Source of the DNA: Xanthomonas sp. F10 | GTDB taxonomy: Bacteria > Pseudomonadota > Gammaproteobacteria > Xanthomonadales > Xanthomonadaceae | Length of the DNA stretch: 64,000 bases | Direction of reading: 5' to 3' | Assembly: GCF_014206815.1 (NCBI RefSeq) | Contig: NZ_JACHNP010000001.1 | Coordinates: 834,456-898,455, forward strand | In this document: positions 8,661 to 17,336 of the stretch, one piece after another | Numbering within the stretch: the first letter of the stretch is position 1 | Layout of the letters: each line of letters begins with the position of its first letter | Translations under genes and position numbers: made by a program | Notes under the pieces: model-generated | Seen by the model: the letters and a program-made list of their open reading frames with translations, nothing else | Told to the model about the DNA's origin: nothing | Database searches by the model: none

Positions 8661-8868
8661 GGATGATCAGCCATTCGGCTGCTGAAAAGCCGGGGATTCG
8701 GGATTGGGGATTCGTGCAAGCAGAGCCGCGCGCTCTGTTGGTCTGCCTGGCATTGGCGCGTGGGTAGTGTCCAGGGGCGAGCACTCGGGATTAGGGAAGC
8801 GGCACGCATGCTTGTCGACTGCGCGATCCTGCACCCCAATCCCCAATCCCCAATCCCCAATCCCGGCG
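8661..8868. repeat. Composite intergenic repeat and GGGATT tandem
   Basis: Bases 8661-8714 hold a composite element: GGATGATCAGCC, a small hairpin, GCTGAAAAGCC, then tandem GGGATTC/GGGATTG units. A nearly identical copy starts at 48861 and an inverted one lies at 49411-49458. Bases 8833-8866 contain four head-to-tail CCCCAAT units in the opposite orientation. No gene is seen in this interval. Confidence 0.75.
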
Positions 8869-8878
8869 CGCAGCGTCT

Positions 8879-9319
8879 TTAGGGCAGTGCCGGCTGCAAG
8901 CCCACGCCCAACCGATTCCAGGCGTTGATCACCGCCACCGCCATGCTCAGTGCGCTGATCCCGGCCGGGTCGAACTGCGCCGCGAGTGCGTCATAGACGG
9001 ACTGCGCCGGCGCGCCCGCGGGCAGCGTGGTCAGCGCCTCGGCCCAGTCCAGCGCGGCGCGCTCGCGGGCGTCGAAGAAGCGGCTGTCGCGCCAGGCGGC
9101 GAGGGTGTCGAGCTTGCGCGGTTCGGTGCCGGCGCGGCGCAGCGCGGTGGCATGCATGTCGATGCAGTAGGCGCAGCCGTTGAGTTGGGAGACGCGCAGG
9201 AACACCAGTTCGGTGAGGGCGCTGCCGAGCGGGCCGCCGTGGACCTGCTGGCTGGCGCCGAGCAGGGCGCGGTACGCCTCGGGTTCGTGGCGGGTGTAGT
9301 CGATACGGTGGAAGTGCAT
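8879..9319 (-). CDS. Carboxymuconolactone decarboxylase/AhpD-like protein, ECF41 partner
   Basis: The 146-residue all-helical protein carries the AhpD-type redox motif CAYCIDMH near residue 54, as in the CMD/AhpD family of thiol peroxidase or decarboxylase-like proteins. The typical neighbour of ECF41 sigma factors is a CMD, oxidoreductase or epimerase gene, and the sigma gene lies just upstream on the same strand. A TGTCAC-N17-CGTC promoter precedes it at 9364-9390. Its physiological substrate is not known. Confidence 0.88.
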   Translation of the reverse strand: MHFHRIDYTRHEPEAYRALLGASQQVHGGPLGSALTELVFLRVSQLNGCAYCIDMHATALRRAGTEPRKLDTLAAWRDSRFFDARERAALDWAEALTTLPAGAPAQSVYDALAAQFDPAGISALSMAVAVINAWNRLGVGLQPALP

Positions 9320-9363
9320 GGCGGTTCGCCCATGGCGGCCACCATGGCCGCCTTCCCCTCCAG

Positions 9364-9390
9364 GACGCGGCGGGGCGCGCCGGCGTGACA
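9364..9390 (-). promoter_or_regulatory. ECF41-type promoter of the CMD-like gene
   Basis: On the minus strand TGTCAC (9390-9385) and CGTC (9367-9364) are separated by 17 bases. This matches the published ECF41 target consensus TGTCACA-N16-CGTC in kind and spacing. It lies about 45 bases before the CMD start codon, and the same arrangement precedes the sigma gene itself. Confidence 0.75.
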
Positions 9391-9402
9391 GCGCCGCGCA
9401 GT

Positions 9403-10281
9403 TCAGTCGTCGGCGCCAGGCGGGGCCGTCGGCACCGGCAGCTTGTCCGGGTTCATCAGGGTCAGCACCTCGGCGATGCGCTCGCCGTCGATCACCAGCA
9501 CGGTCGCCGAATGCAGCCGCGGCCCCAGGAAGCGCAGGATCGCCGGTTCGCCGTTGACCGTGCCGATCCGCGCCTGCAGGCCCAGGTTGCGCCGCGCCAC
9601 GGCGCAGTACAGCCGGCCGATGCGCTCGGCGCCGTGCAGCGGGCGCAGGCTGGCGGTGACCTTGCCGCCGCCGTCGGAGCGCAACTGTGCGTCGGCATGC
9701 AGCAAGGCGGCGATGGCGGCGCGGTCGCCGCGCTGCGAGGCGTGCAGGAAGCGCTCCAATAACTGGCGATGACGCTCGGGCGTGACCGCGAAGCGCGCCT
9801 GGCCCTGGCCGAGCCGCTCGCGCGCCCGGTGCACCAGTTGCCGGCAGCCGGCCTCGCTGCGCTCCAGGGCGCGGCCGATCTGCGCGTAGTCGTAGTCGAA
9901 CGCCTCCTTCAGCAGGAAGGCGGCGCGCTCGTGCGGGCCGAGCCGCTCCAGCAACGCCAGGAAGGCCAGCGAGACCTGTTCGGCGCGGTCATGGCGCTCG
10001 GCCGGGTCGGCGGCGTCGGCGATCTCCAGCGGCTCGGGCAGCCACGGGCCAACGTAGTGGGCGCGGGCGCTGCGCGCCGCGCGCAGGCGGTCCAGGCCGA
10101 GGCGGGTGGTGGCGGTCACCAGCCAGGCTTCGGGGTCGCGGATCGCGCCGCGGTCGCTGGCCTGCCAGCGCAGCCAGGCATCCTGCACGGTGTCCTCGGC
10201 GTCGGCGCGGCTGCCGAGCAGGCGGTAGGCCAGGCCGAACAGCCGGGGGCGGTGGGATTCGAAGGTCGGATCGTGGGTCAT
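9403..10281 (-). CDS. ECF41-group RNA polymerase sigma factor with SnoaL-like C-terminal domain
   Basis: The 292-residue protein has region 2 (RPRLFGLAYRLLGSRADAED) and region 4 of an ECF sigma factor, then a C-terminal SnoaL-like extension. Two signatures of the ECF41 group are visible: DGGGKV near residue 208 and NPDKL near 280. In this group the extension tunes sigma activity in place of an anti-sigma factor. ECF41 members usually control one linked gene, here the CMD-like protein. An ECF41-type promoter lies directly upstream, so autoregulation is expected. The -10 is so close that the transcript may be leaderless. Confidence 0.93.
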   Translation of the reverse strand: MTHDPTFESHRPRLFGLAYRLLGSRADAEDTVQDAWLRWQASDRGAIRDPEAWLVTATTRLGLDRLRAARSARAHYVGPWLPEPLEIADAADPAERHDRAEQVSLAFLALLERLGPHERAAFLLKEAFDYDYAQIGRALERSEAGCRQLVHRARERLGQGQARFAVTPERHRQLLERFLHASQRGDRAAIAALLHADAQLRSDGGGKVTASLRPLHGAERIGRLYCAVARRNLGLQARIGTVNGEPAILRFLGPRLHSATVLVIDGERIAEVLTLMNPDKLPVPTAPPGADD

Positions 10282-10290
10282 GACGACCAG

Positions 10291-10317
10291 GACGGAACAG
10301 GGCGTGCCGGCGTGACA
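10291..10317 (-). promoter_or_regulatory. ECF41-type promoter of the sigma gene (autoregulation)
   Basis: TGTCAC (10317-10312) and CGTC (10294-10291) are separated by 17 bases on the minus strand. The first bases of the spacer match those in the promoter before the CMD gene (GCCGGC). The -10 ends 10 bases before the ATG at 10281, which implies a leader of a few bases or none. Confidence 0.7.
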
Positions 10318-10382
10318 GCGGGCGGGGCCGCCACTTTGCCCTAAAATGGGCGGGTTTCCCCCCGCCAGCCGCAGAGCCAGCC

Positions 10383-11903
10383 GTGACCTCGATCAAGCAG
10401 GAAGACCTCATCCAGTCCGTCGCCGACGCGCTGCAGTACATCAGCTACTACCACCCGGTCGACTACATCAAGAACCTGTCCGCGGCCTACGAGCGCGAGC
10501 AGTCGCCGGCGGCCAAGGACGCCATCGCGCAGATCCTGATCAATTCGCGCATGTGCGCCGAGGGCCACCGGCCGATCTGCCAGGACACCGGCATCGTCAC
10601 CGTATTCCTCGAGATCGGCATGAACGTGCGCTGGGACGACGCCACCATGGGCGTGGAGGACATGGTCAACGAGGGCGTGCGCCGCGCCTACAACCATCCG
10701 GACAACAAGCTGCGCGCTTCGGTGCTGGCCGACCCTGCCGGCAAGCGCCAGAACACCAAGGACAACACCCCGGCCGTGGTCAACGTGAAGGTCGTCCCCG
10801 GCGACACGGTGGACGTCATCGTCGCGGCCAAGGGCGGCGGCTCCGAGGCCAAGAGCAAGTTCGCCATGCTCAATCCCTCCGACTCCATCGTCGACTGGGT
10901 GCTCAAGACCGTGCCGACCATGGGCGCCGGCTGGTGCCCGCCGGGCATGCTCGGCATCGGCATCGGCGGCACCGCCGAGAAGGCGATGCTGCTGGCCAAG
11001 GAAGCGCTGATGGAGCCGATCGACATCGTGGACCTGCAGGCCCGCGGCGCGTCCAACCGTGCCGAGGAACTGCGCCTGGAACTGTACGAGAAGGTCAACG
11101 CGCTGGGCATCGGCGCGCAGGGCCTGGGGGGCCTGACCACGGTGCTGGACATCAAGGTCAAGGATTACCCGACCCACGCCGCCAACCTGCCGGTGGCGAT
11201 GATCCCCAACTGCGCGGCCACCCGCCATGCGCACTTCACCCTGGACGGCAGCGGCGCGGTGATGCTGGATCCGCCCTCGCTGGAAGACTGGCCCAAGCTC
11301 ACCTACAACCCGACCAACGCGCGCCGGGTGAACCTGGACACCATCACCCGCGAGGACGTGGCCAGCTTCAAGCCGGGCGAAACGATCCTGCTCAACGGCA
11401 AGCTGCTGACCGGCCGCGACGCCGCGCACAAGCGCATGATCGACATGCTCAACCGCGGCGAGACGCTGCCGGTGGACTTCACCAACCGCTTCATCTACTA
11501 CGTCGGTCCGGTCGATCCGGTACGCGACGAAGTGGTCGGCCCGGCCGGCCCCACCACCGCCACGCGCATGGACAAGTTCACCCGGCAGATGCTGGAGCAG
11601 ACCGGCCTGCTGGGCATGGTCGGCAAGTCCGAGCGCGGCGATGCGGCGATCGCCGCGATCCGCGACAACAAGGCCGTGTACCTGATGGCGGTCGGCGGCT
11701 CGGCCTATCTGGTGTCCAAGGCGATCAAGGCCAGCAAGGTGCTGGCGTTCGAAGACCTGGGCATGGAGGCGATCTACGAATTCGAGGTCAAGGACATGCC
11801 GGTGACCGTGGCGGTCGACGCCAGCGGCGAGTCGGTGCACAAGACCGGCCCGCGCGAGTGGCAGGCGCGCATCGGCAAGATCCCGGTGGTGGTCGAGGCC
11901 TGA
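10383..11903 (+). CDS. fumA: Class I fumarate hydratase (Fe-S)
   Basis: The 506-residue enzyme interconverts fumarate and malate in the TCA cycle using an oxygen-sensitive [4Fe-4S] cluster. Cysteines that can serve as ligands occur in RPICQDTG, GWCPPG and NCAATRH, and the family segment GGGSEAKSKFAML is intact. The alpha and beta parts are fused as in E. coli FumA/FumB. The start codon is GTG at 10383. A TAAAAT -10-like element lies at 10342-10347. The gene is divergent from the ECF41 sigma gene. The symbol is for the class; the organism may use another name. Confidence 0.93.
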   Translation: MTSIKQEDLIQSVADALQYISYYHPVDYIKNLSAAYEREQSPAAKDAIAQILINSRMCAEGHRPICQDTGIVTVFLEIGMNVRWDDATMGVEDMVNEGVRRAYNHPDNKLRASVLADPAGKRQNTKDNTPAVVNVKVVPGDTVDVIVAAKGGGSEAKSKFAMLNPSDSIVDWVLKTVPTMGAGWCPPGMLGIGIGGTAEKAMLLAKEALMEPIDIVDLQARGASNRAEELRLELYEKVNALGIGAQGLGGLTTVLDIKVKDYPTHAANLPVAMIPNCAATRHAHFTLDGSGAVMLDPPSLEDWPKLTYNPTNARRVNLDTITREDVASFKPGETILLNGKLLTGRDAAHKRMIDMLNRGETLPVDFTNRFIYYVGPVDPVRDEVVGPAGPTTATRMDKFTRQMLEQTGLLGMVGKSERGDAAIAAIRDNKAVYLMAVGGSAYLVSKAIKASKVLAFEDLGMEAIYEFEVKDMPVTVAVDASGESVHKTGPREWQARIGKIPVVVEA

Positions 11904-12011
11904 TCGGCGGCAGCGCGAACGCCGGCGTGGATGCCGGCGTTGTGCGTGGCGCTGGCGGCGCGCCGGCGTCGCGGCAATAATCGGCGCTGGTTCGCCTCCG
12001 GGGAAAGCGTC

Positions 12012-12647
12012 GTGTCCATCGTGCTTTACGGCTCGCCCAGTACCGCCTCGTTCGTCGTGCACTGGTTGCTGATCGAACTGCAGGTCGATTTCGAACTGCG
12101 CATGCTCGATTTCGACCGCCAGGAGCAGAAAAGTCCCGAGTATCTGGCGCTCAACCCGCAGGGACGCGTGCCGACCCTGGTGCTGGACGGACAGGTGCTG
12201 ACCGAATCGGTCGCCATCGCCATGCACCTGGCCGACCTCTATCCGCATGCCGGCCTGGCGCCGCCGCCCGGCACGCCCGAGCGCGCGGCCTACTACCGCT
12301 GGATGCTGTTCGGCGCCTACACCCTGATGCCGGCCTACCGCGATTGGTTCTATCCCGACGAACCGGCCGGCGCCGACAACGCCGAGCACGTGCGCGCCAA
12401 CGCCCGCGCGTTCCTGGAAAAGGCCTGGGACGAGGTGGCGACCCACTTGGAGCAGGGCGGCCCCTACCTGCTCGGCGAGCACTGCAGCGCCGCCGACTTC
12501 GTGCTGGTCATGCTGATGCGCTGGTCGCGCAACATGCCGCGGCCCACCGACACCTGGCCGGGGCTGAAGGCGCTGGCCGACAGGATGAAGGCGCGCCCGG
12601 CGTTCCACGAAGCCTATCGGCGGGAGGGCATTACCGATTGGATGTGA
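12012..12647 (+). CDS. Glutathione S-transferase family protein
   Basis: The 211-residue product has the thioredoxin-like N-terminal domain with the cis-Pro segment GRVPTLVLDG and the ESVAIAMHLAD glutathione-binding motif, followed by an all-helical C-terminal domain. The N-terminal motif is SPSTASFVVHW. A GTG start at 12012 is chosen because GGGGAAAG lies at good distance and the protein begins with beta-strand 1 (SIVLYG). The substrate is unknown. Confidence 0.88.
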   Translation: MSIVLYGSPSTASFVVHWLLIELQVDFELRMLDFDRQEQKSPEYLALNPQGRVPTLVLDGQVLTESVAIAMHLADLYPHAGLAPPPGTPERAAYYRWMLFGAYTLMPAYRDWFYPDEPAGADNAEHVRANARAFLEKAWDEVATHLEQGGPYLLGEHCSAADFVLVMLMRWSRNMPRPTDTWPGLKALADRMKARPAFHEAYRREGITDWM

Positions 12648-12964
12648 GTGGCAGCGCGCAGGCGCCGCGTCGGAGGTCAGCGGCCGCGGCGTTGTCTGGC
12701 GTCGGTGACCGTGTCTTCCCTGCCGTCTTTCAAGGACGACGCGCAGGCGCTCGCGGACGCTGCACGAACGGGTGCTTTTTCCTGGCCTGCGCCCTGGAAT
12801 CGAACCAAGGACGCATGGATCGAAGGCAGGCGCGCTGACCGTTCGCGTGGTGTGCCTCGCGCATGGAAGCGCTGAGCGGCGCATGGCATCGCCGTCCTGC
12901 GTCACGTTGTCGCACCTGCCACGGCGGCCGATGCATTGCCGTTGCTGCCGCCTAGAATGGCGCC
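12648..12964. other. Intergenic region before the copper uptake pair
   Basis: No convincing gene is seen in these 317 bases. A CCTAGAATGG stretch near 12951 may contain a -10 element for the downstream gene. A short tRNA T-arm-like segment on the minus strand at 12784-12810 does not fold into a tRNA. Confidence 0.5.
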
Positions 12965-13408
12965 GTGTCCGTCCTCCGTGCTCCCGCCCGACTGCGCCGC
13001 CTGATGCGCTGGCCCGCCTTGCTGGCCGCGCTGTTGCTGGTGGTCGCGCCGGTGGCCAGCCGCCTCCTCGAGATGGCGGCGCTGCCGGTGCCGCTATGCA
13101 CCTCGACCGGATTGCAGGCCGATGTGGACGTGCCGCCGCAGCACGGCGCCCTCCATGTCGGCCACGAAGACGCGTCGGGTGTGCAGCGCGACCATGGCCT
13201 GGCGCACGCCGCCTGCGACTACTGCCTGCTCGCCGCACGGCTGTTGCCGTGGCTGGCGATCGTTCTGCTGCTGGCCGCTGCGCTGCCCGCGCCTGCAGCC
13301 GCGACGCCATTGCGCCATCGCATCCACGCTGCCGTGCGCTGGCGCGCGCACGCCGCACGCGCACCGCCACTCAATCTCCAGAACGCTCTCCTGTTTCCGG
13401 TGCGCTAG
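12965..13408 (+). CDS. DUF2946 family membrane-associated protein, copper-linked
   Basis: The 147-residue protein has an N-terminal hydrophobic segment (LLAALLLVVAPVAS) and a central His/Cys motif with HGLAHAACDYC followed by a second hydrophobic stretch (LLPWLAIVLLLAAAL). The H-x-C-x2-C layout is that of DUF2946. Such genes commonly precede TonB-dependent copper receptors, as here. The start is GTG 12965. A role in copper handling at the inner membrane is inferred from context and the Cys/His residues. Confidence 0.8.
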   Translation: MSVLRAPARLRRLMRWPALLAALLLVVAPVASRLLEMAALPVPLCTSTGLQADVDVPPQHGALHVGHEDASGVQRDHGLAHAACDYCLLAARLLPWLAIVLLLAAALPAPAAATPLRHRIHAAVRWRAHAARAPPLNLQNALLFPVR

Positions 13409-13443
13409 GCGCGCCGGCGCCGTTCCTTTCTGGAGTCCAATCC

Positions 13444-15498
13444 ATGTCCCACTTCCTGCCGTCGCCCACGCGGGCGGCGTTGTCGTGCTGCATCCTCGCC
13501 AGTCTGTTTCCTGCGTTCGGCCATGCCGAGACGCCCGACGCCACCACCCTCGACCGGATGCAGGTGACCGCTACCGCCCCGGTCGCGCCGCTGACCTGGA
13601 CGGTGGATCCGAAGTTGCCGCGGCAGCCGGTGCCGGCCAGCGACGGCGCCGACTACCTGAAGACCGTGCCCGGCTTCGCCGCGATCCGCAACGGCGGCAC
13701 CAACGGCGATCCGGTGCTGCGCGGCATGTTCGGCTCGCGGCTCAACGTGCTCAGCAACGACGGCACCCTGGTCGGGGCGTGCCCGGCGCGCATGGACAAC
13801 CCCTTGTCCTACATCGCCCCGGAAACCTTCGATCGGCTCACCATCGTCAAGGGCCCGCAGACCGTGCGCTGGGGACCCGGCGCCTCCGCCGGCACCGTGC
13901 GCTTCGAGCGCGACACCCCGCACTACGCCGGGCCGACGCTGGAGGGCGAGGCCAGTGCGCTGGTCGGCTCCTGGAACCGCAACGACCAGAACCTGGACCT
14001 GCGCGGCGGCAACCGCAGCGGCTACGCACGCGTGGACGCCAACCGCTCCGAGTCCGGCGACTACCGCGACGGCGACGGTGCGGTGGTGCCCTCGCGCTGG
14101 CGCAAATGGAATGCCGATGCCGCGGTCGGCTGGACCCCGGATCCGGACACCGTGCTGGAGTTCTCCGCCGGTAGCGGCGATGGCCTGGCGCGCTACGCCG
14201 GGCGCAGCATGGACGGCACCCAGTTCCGCCGCACCAGCTACGCCGCGCGCTTCGAGCGCACCGACCTGCCCGGCGCCTGGGAGGCGCTGCGCGCCAACGC
14301 CTACGTCAACGATGCCGACCACGTCATGGACAACTACACGTTGCGCCGGCCCAATCCGCAGTCGGCGATGCCGATGCCGATGGCTTCCAACGTCGACCGG
14401 CGCACCCGCGGCGGGCGCGTGGAGTCGGAGTGGCGCTGGGACCAGATCGTGGTCCAGGCCGGCTTCGACACCCAGCAAAGCCGCCACCGCGACCGCAGCG
14501 CCAGCGGCGAGGGCGCGTACCGGAGCGTGCCGTGGCGCACCGACGCGCGCTTCGACAATCTTGGCGCGTTCACTGAAGCCACCTTCGGCGCCGGCACGGC
14601 GCAACGCTGGATCGCCGGCCTGCGCCTGGATCGCGCCCAGGTCGAGGACACCCGCCGCAGCGTCGGCATGATGGGCATGCCCAATCCCACCGCCGGACAG
14701 ACGCGCCGCGAAGACCTGGGCAGCGGCTTCCTGCGCGTGGAGCGCACCCTCTCGGCCGACACGGTCTGGTATGCCGGCCTCGGCCGCAGCGCGCGCATGC
14801 CCGACTACTGGGAACTGTTTTCCGCCGACATGGGCCCGAGCGGCGCGGCCAATGCCTTCGCCGGCCTGCGCCCCGAGCGCACCACCCAGCTCGATCTCGG
14901 CCTGCAGTACCGCGGCGCGACCGTGCAGAGCTGGGTCTCCGCCTACGCCGGGCGGGTGCAGGACTTCATCCTGTTCACCTATGCCGAGGGCGGGATGATG
15001 GGCACCACCACCCGCGTCGACAACGTCGATGCGCGCATCGCCGGCGCCGAGGCAGGCGTGGATTGGCAGCCGCTGCGCGGCCTGACCCTCGGCGGCACGC
15101 TGGCCTATGCCTGGGGCAAGAATCGCAGCGACGGCACGCCATTGCCGCAGATGCCGCCGCTGGAATCGCGGCTGCAGGTGCAGTGGGAAGGGCAACGCTG
15201 GTCGGCCGGGGCGCTGCTGCGCGCGGTCGCGCGGCAGGGTCGGGTGGCGTTGGACCAGGGCAACGTGGTCGGCCGCGACCTCGGCCGCAGCGCCGGTTTC
15301 GCCACGCTGGGGCTGAGCGGCGGCTACCGGGTCAGCGAGGGGCTGCGGCTGAGCGCCGGCATCGACAACGTGTTCGACCGGCGCTACAGCGAACATCTCA
15401 ACCTGGCCGGCAGTGCCGATTTCGGCTTCCCGGCCGACCCGGTGCGCATCGCCGAACCGGGCCGCAACCTGTGGCTGAAGGGCAACTACCGGTTCTGA
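13444..15498 (+). CDS. TonB-dependent copper receptor (OprC/NosA-like)
   Basis: The 684-residue protein has a signal peptide (to about residue 28), a TonB box-like DRMQVTATAP, a plug domain and a beta-barrel ending in aromatic F (KGNYRF). The plug motif with RMDNPLSYI and VKGPQTVRWGPGASAG is diagnostic of copper receptors of the OprC/NosA group. Methionine-rich loops (SAMPMPMASN, GMMGMPNP, GGMMG) are suited to binding Cu(I). It lies 35 bases after the DUF2946 gene, so they are likely one operon. No Fur-like site is seen upstream. Confidence 0.92.
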   Translation: MSHFLPSPTRAALSCCILASLFPAFGHAETPDATTLDRMQVTATAPVAPLTWTVDPKLPRQPVPASDGADYLKTVPGFAAIRNGGTNGDPVLRGMFGSRLNVLSNDGTLVGACPARMDNPLSYIAPETFDRLTIVKGPQTVRWGPGASAGTVRFERDTPHYAGPTLEGEASALVGSWNRNDQNLDLRGGNRSGYARVDANRSESGDYRDGDGAVVPSRWRKWNADAAVGWTPDPDTVLEFSAGSGDGLARYAGRSMDGTQFRRTSYAARFERTDLPGAWEALRANAYVNDADHVMDNYTLRRPNPQSAMPMPMASNVDRRTRGGRVESEWRWDQIVVQAGFDTQQSRHRDRSASGEGAYRSVPWRTDARFDNLGAFTEATFGAGTAQRWIAGLRLDRAQVEDTRRSVGMMGMPNPTAGQTRREDLGSGFLRVERTLSADTVWYAGLGRSARMPDYWELFSADMGPSGAANAFAGLRPERTTQLDLGLQYRGATVQSWVSAYAGRVQDFILFTYAEGGMMGTTTRVDNVDARIAGAEAGVDWQPLRGLTLGGTLAYAWGKNRSDGTPLPQMPPLESRLQVQWEGQRWSAGALLRAVARQGRVALDQGNVVGRDLGRSAGFATLGLSGGYRVSEGLRLSAGIDNVFDRRYSEHLNLAGSADFGFPADPVRIAEPGRNLWLKGNYRF

Positions 15499-15507
15499 GC
15501 GACCGGC

Positions 15508-15537
15508 GCACGCGACGCCCAGGCGGGCGTCGCGTGC
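15508..15537. terminator. Hairpin between convergent copper receptor and pldA genes
   Basis: Perfect 13-bp stem (15508-15520 with 15525-15537) and an AGGC loop, between two converging stop codons. There is no T-tract, so its strength as an intrinsic terminator is uncertain. Confidence 0.5.
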
Positions 15538-15556
15538 GTCGCTCAGGCGTGGCCGA

Positions 15557-16708
15557 TCAGAACCACTCCAGCAGCGAGATGCCCACGCCGACGTAGGTGG
15601 CGCGGTGGTTGTAGTCGATCATGCTCTCGCCGTAGCCATCGAACACCTGCACATGGCCGCGCAGCAGGTTGCTGATCGGGAAGCCCCAGTCCAGCTGCAC
15701 CGCGCCGTGCGAACGGTCGCCGCCGCGCAGCGAGTGCCGCGCCATCAGCGCCACCTCGTGGCCGTTGCGGTTGTAGATCAGGGTCGCGTCGCCGCGGCCC
15801 ATGTAGTCCTCGATGTCCGGGTTGTTGTCCTGCTTGCGGCTCTCCGGGATGCGGTACCAGGGGCGCAGCACCAGTGCCCAGTTGTCGCGGTCCAGGCCGA
15901 TGTTGAGCATCGCCCGGTTCCAGCTGCGCGACAGCGGATCGCTGCGGCCGTTGGACTGGTGGGTCAACTGGATGCCGGTCATCCGTCCCTTCCAGCCGAA
16001 CAGGCTGTAGTTGTTGCGGAACACCAGCATCACTTCCGGCTCGTAGTTGGTCTCGCGGAACGGCCGCGACTGCTCCGAGTTGTAGACCTGCCAGCGCGAG
16101 CTCTGGGTGTAGCCGCCCCACAGGTCGCCGTTGTCGCCGAAGATGTTCTCCACGATCTTGGTCTTGAAGCTCAGCTGGAACTTCGCCTCCACGCTGTCCA
16201 GCGGCTCGGCGGTGGTCACCGTGTTGGCGGGGTTCGGCGAGGACGGCAGTTCGTTCTTCTTGCTGGTCCAGAACGCCGGCAGCAGGTACACCGGCTTGTA
16301 GGCGCGCAACTGGAAGGTGCCCAGCTTGGAGTCCTTGGCCAGTTCCCAGCGGCTGTCCAGCAGCGAGCCCTTGCCGGCATTGGCGATGGTGCTGTCGTAG
16401 CGATCCTCCTTGAAGATCGCCGCGGCCCGCTGGCGGGTGCGTTCGGCGACGCCGGCGTCCTCCGGCAGGGTCGCGTCCAGTTTCTGCTTCTGGCGTTCGC
16501 TGGCGGCCTGCGCCGCAGCGTCCGCGGCCTGCGGGTCGGCGGTCCGGCGCGACAGTGCCTGGTCGTAGCAGGCCAGGCGGGCGGCATCGCTGGAGATGGC
16601 CACGCAGGCTTCCGGCGAGGCAGGGGTGGGCAGGACTTCCTGCGCGTGCGCAAGCGGCACGGCCGCGATCGACAGCAGTAACAGGGGGCGGACCTGGCGG
16701 TGGGACAT
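15557..16708 (-). CDS. pldA: Outer-membrane phospholipase A (PldA/OMPLA)
   Basis: The 383-residue product has a signal peptide (MSHRQVRPLLLLSIAAVPLAHA) and a C-terminal 12-strand barrel ending in ISLLEWF. The catalytic block LTHQSNGRSDPLSRSWNR holds the His, Ser and Asn of the OMPLA active site. The enzyme hydrolyses phospholipids that reach the outer leaflet. ATG 16708 is preferred over the earlier ATG 16807 because it gives the signal peptide directly. The N-terminal region between signal and barrel (about 100 residues) is charged and helical, longer than in E. coli PldA. Confidence 0.93.
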   Translation of the reverse strand: MSHRQVRPLLLLSIAAVPLAHAQEVLPTPASPEACVAISSDAARLACYDQALSRRTADPQAADAAAQAASERQKQKLDATLPEDAGVAERTRQRAAAIFKEDRYDSTIANAGKGSLLDSRWELAKDSKLGTFQLRAYKPVYLLPAFWTSKKNELPSSPNPANTVTTAEPLDSVEAKFQLSFKTKIVENIFGDNGDLWGGYTQSSRWQVYNSEQSRPFRETNYEPEVMLVFRNNYSLFGWKGRMTGIQLTHQSNGRSDPLSRSWNRAMLNIGLDRDNWALVLRPWYRIPESRKQDNNPDIEDYMGRGDATLIYNRNGHEVALMARHSLRGGDRSHGAVQLDWGFPISNLLRGHVQVFDGYGESMIDYNHRATYVGVGISLLEWF

Positions 16709-16850
16709 GCGGTTCTCGCTGCAACGGGCGGCGCGGGCGGGTGGTGCGCTGCCGGGGTGAATGGCCGGCAGCGAAAATACAGGAAGTGACGACAACAGGG
16801 TCATCACACGTTCATGCTGTCGCCGCGACGCGGTCTTCAGGCGTGCTGCG

Positions 16851-17336
16851 TCAAAGCAGCCAGGCCACCGCGAACAGCGCCAGCATCGCCAGCGCCAGGC
16901 CGAGCTTGGCAGCGGTGCCCAGCACGATCCCCAGCCAGGTGCCGGCCCCGACCCGCGTCGCCTGCCGCAGTTCGCGGCCGTGCCAGTACTCCCCGACCAG
17001 GGCGCCGACGAAGGGGCCGACGAACAGCCCGATCGGCATGAAGAACATGCCGGCGATCCCGCCCAGCACCGACCCCCACAGCGCCTTGCGGCTGGCGCCG
17101 ACGCGCTGCGCGCCGAACGCGGTGGCCAGCAGGTCGACCAGCAGCGACAGTGCGGTGAGCACGCCGAGCACGGTCAGCGTCGGCCAGCCCACGCGCTGGA
17201 AGCCGTCTGCCCAGGCCGCCAGCAGCAGCCCGGCGAACATCAGCGGCGTCCCCGGCAGGGCCGGCAGCACCACCCCCGCCAGCCCGACCAACACCAGCAG
17301 TCCGGCACACAGGTAATAGATGAACGCAGGGTCCAC
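16851..17336 (-). CDS. DUF456 membrane protein
   Basis: The 161-residue protein is almost entirely hydrophobic with about five membrane segments and the glycine-rich motifs LVLVGLAGVVLPALPGTPL and GPFVGALVGE typical of DUF456. Function is unknown. GTG 17336 is preceded by GGTGAG at good spacing. An alternative GTG lies at 17345. The frame remains open much further upstream, across the cold-shock leader, which is not likely to be coding. The gene is divergent from csp. Confidence 0.85.
   Translation of the reverse strand: MDPAFIYYLCAGLLVLVGLAGVVLPALPGTPLMFAGLLLAAWADGFQRVGWPTLTVLGVLTALSLLVDLLATAFGAQRVGASRKALWGSVLGGIAGMFFMPIGLFVGPFVGALVGEYWHGRELRQATRVGAGTWLGIVLGTAAKLGLALAMLALFAVAWLL

Noticed and set aside
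8833-8866. Tandem CCCCAAT units resembling a tiny repeat array
   Set aside because: The units are contiguous without spacers, so it is not CRISPR; it belongs to the GGGATT-type family found across the window.
12784-12810. tRNA-like T-arm (CTTGG-TTCGATT-CCAGG on the minus strand)
   Set aside because: The downstream CCA is out of register by one base, and no matching 5' acceptor or anticodon arm is found upstream. It could be a remnant but there is no support.
13405-15396. 663-codon minus-strand frame opposite the copper receptor
   Set aside because: It is a shadow of the receptor gene and has no protein motifs.
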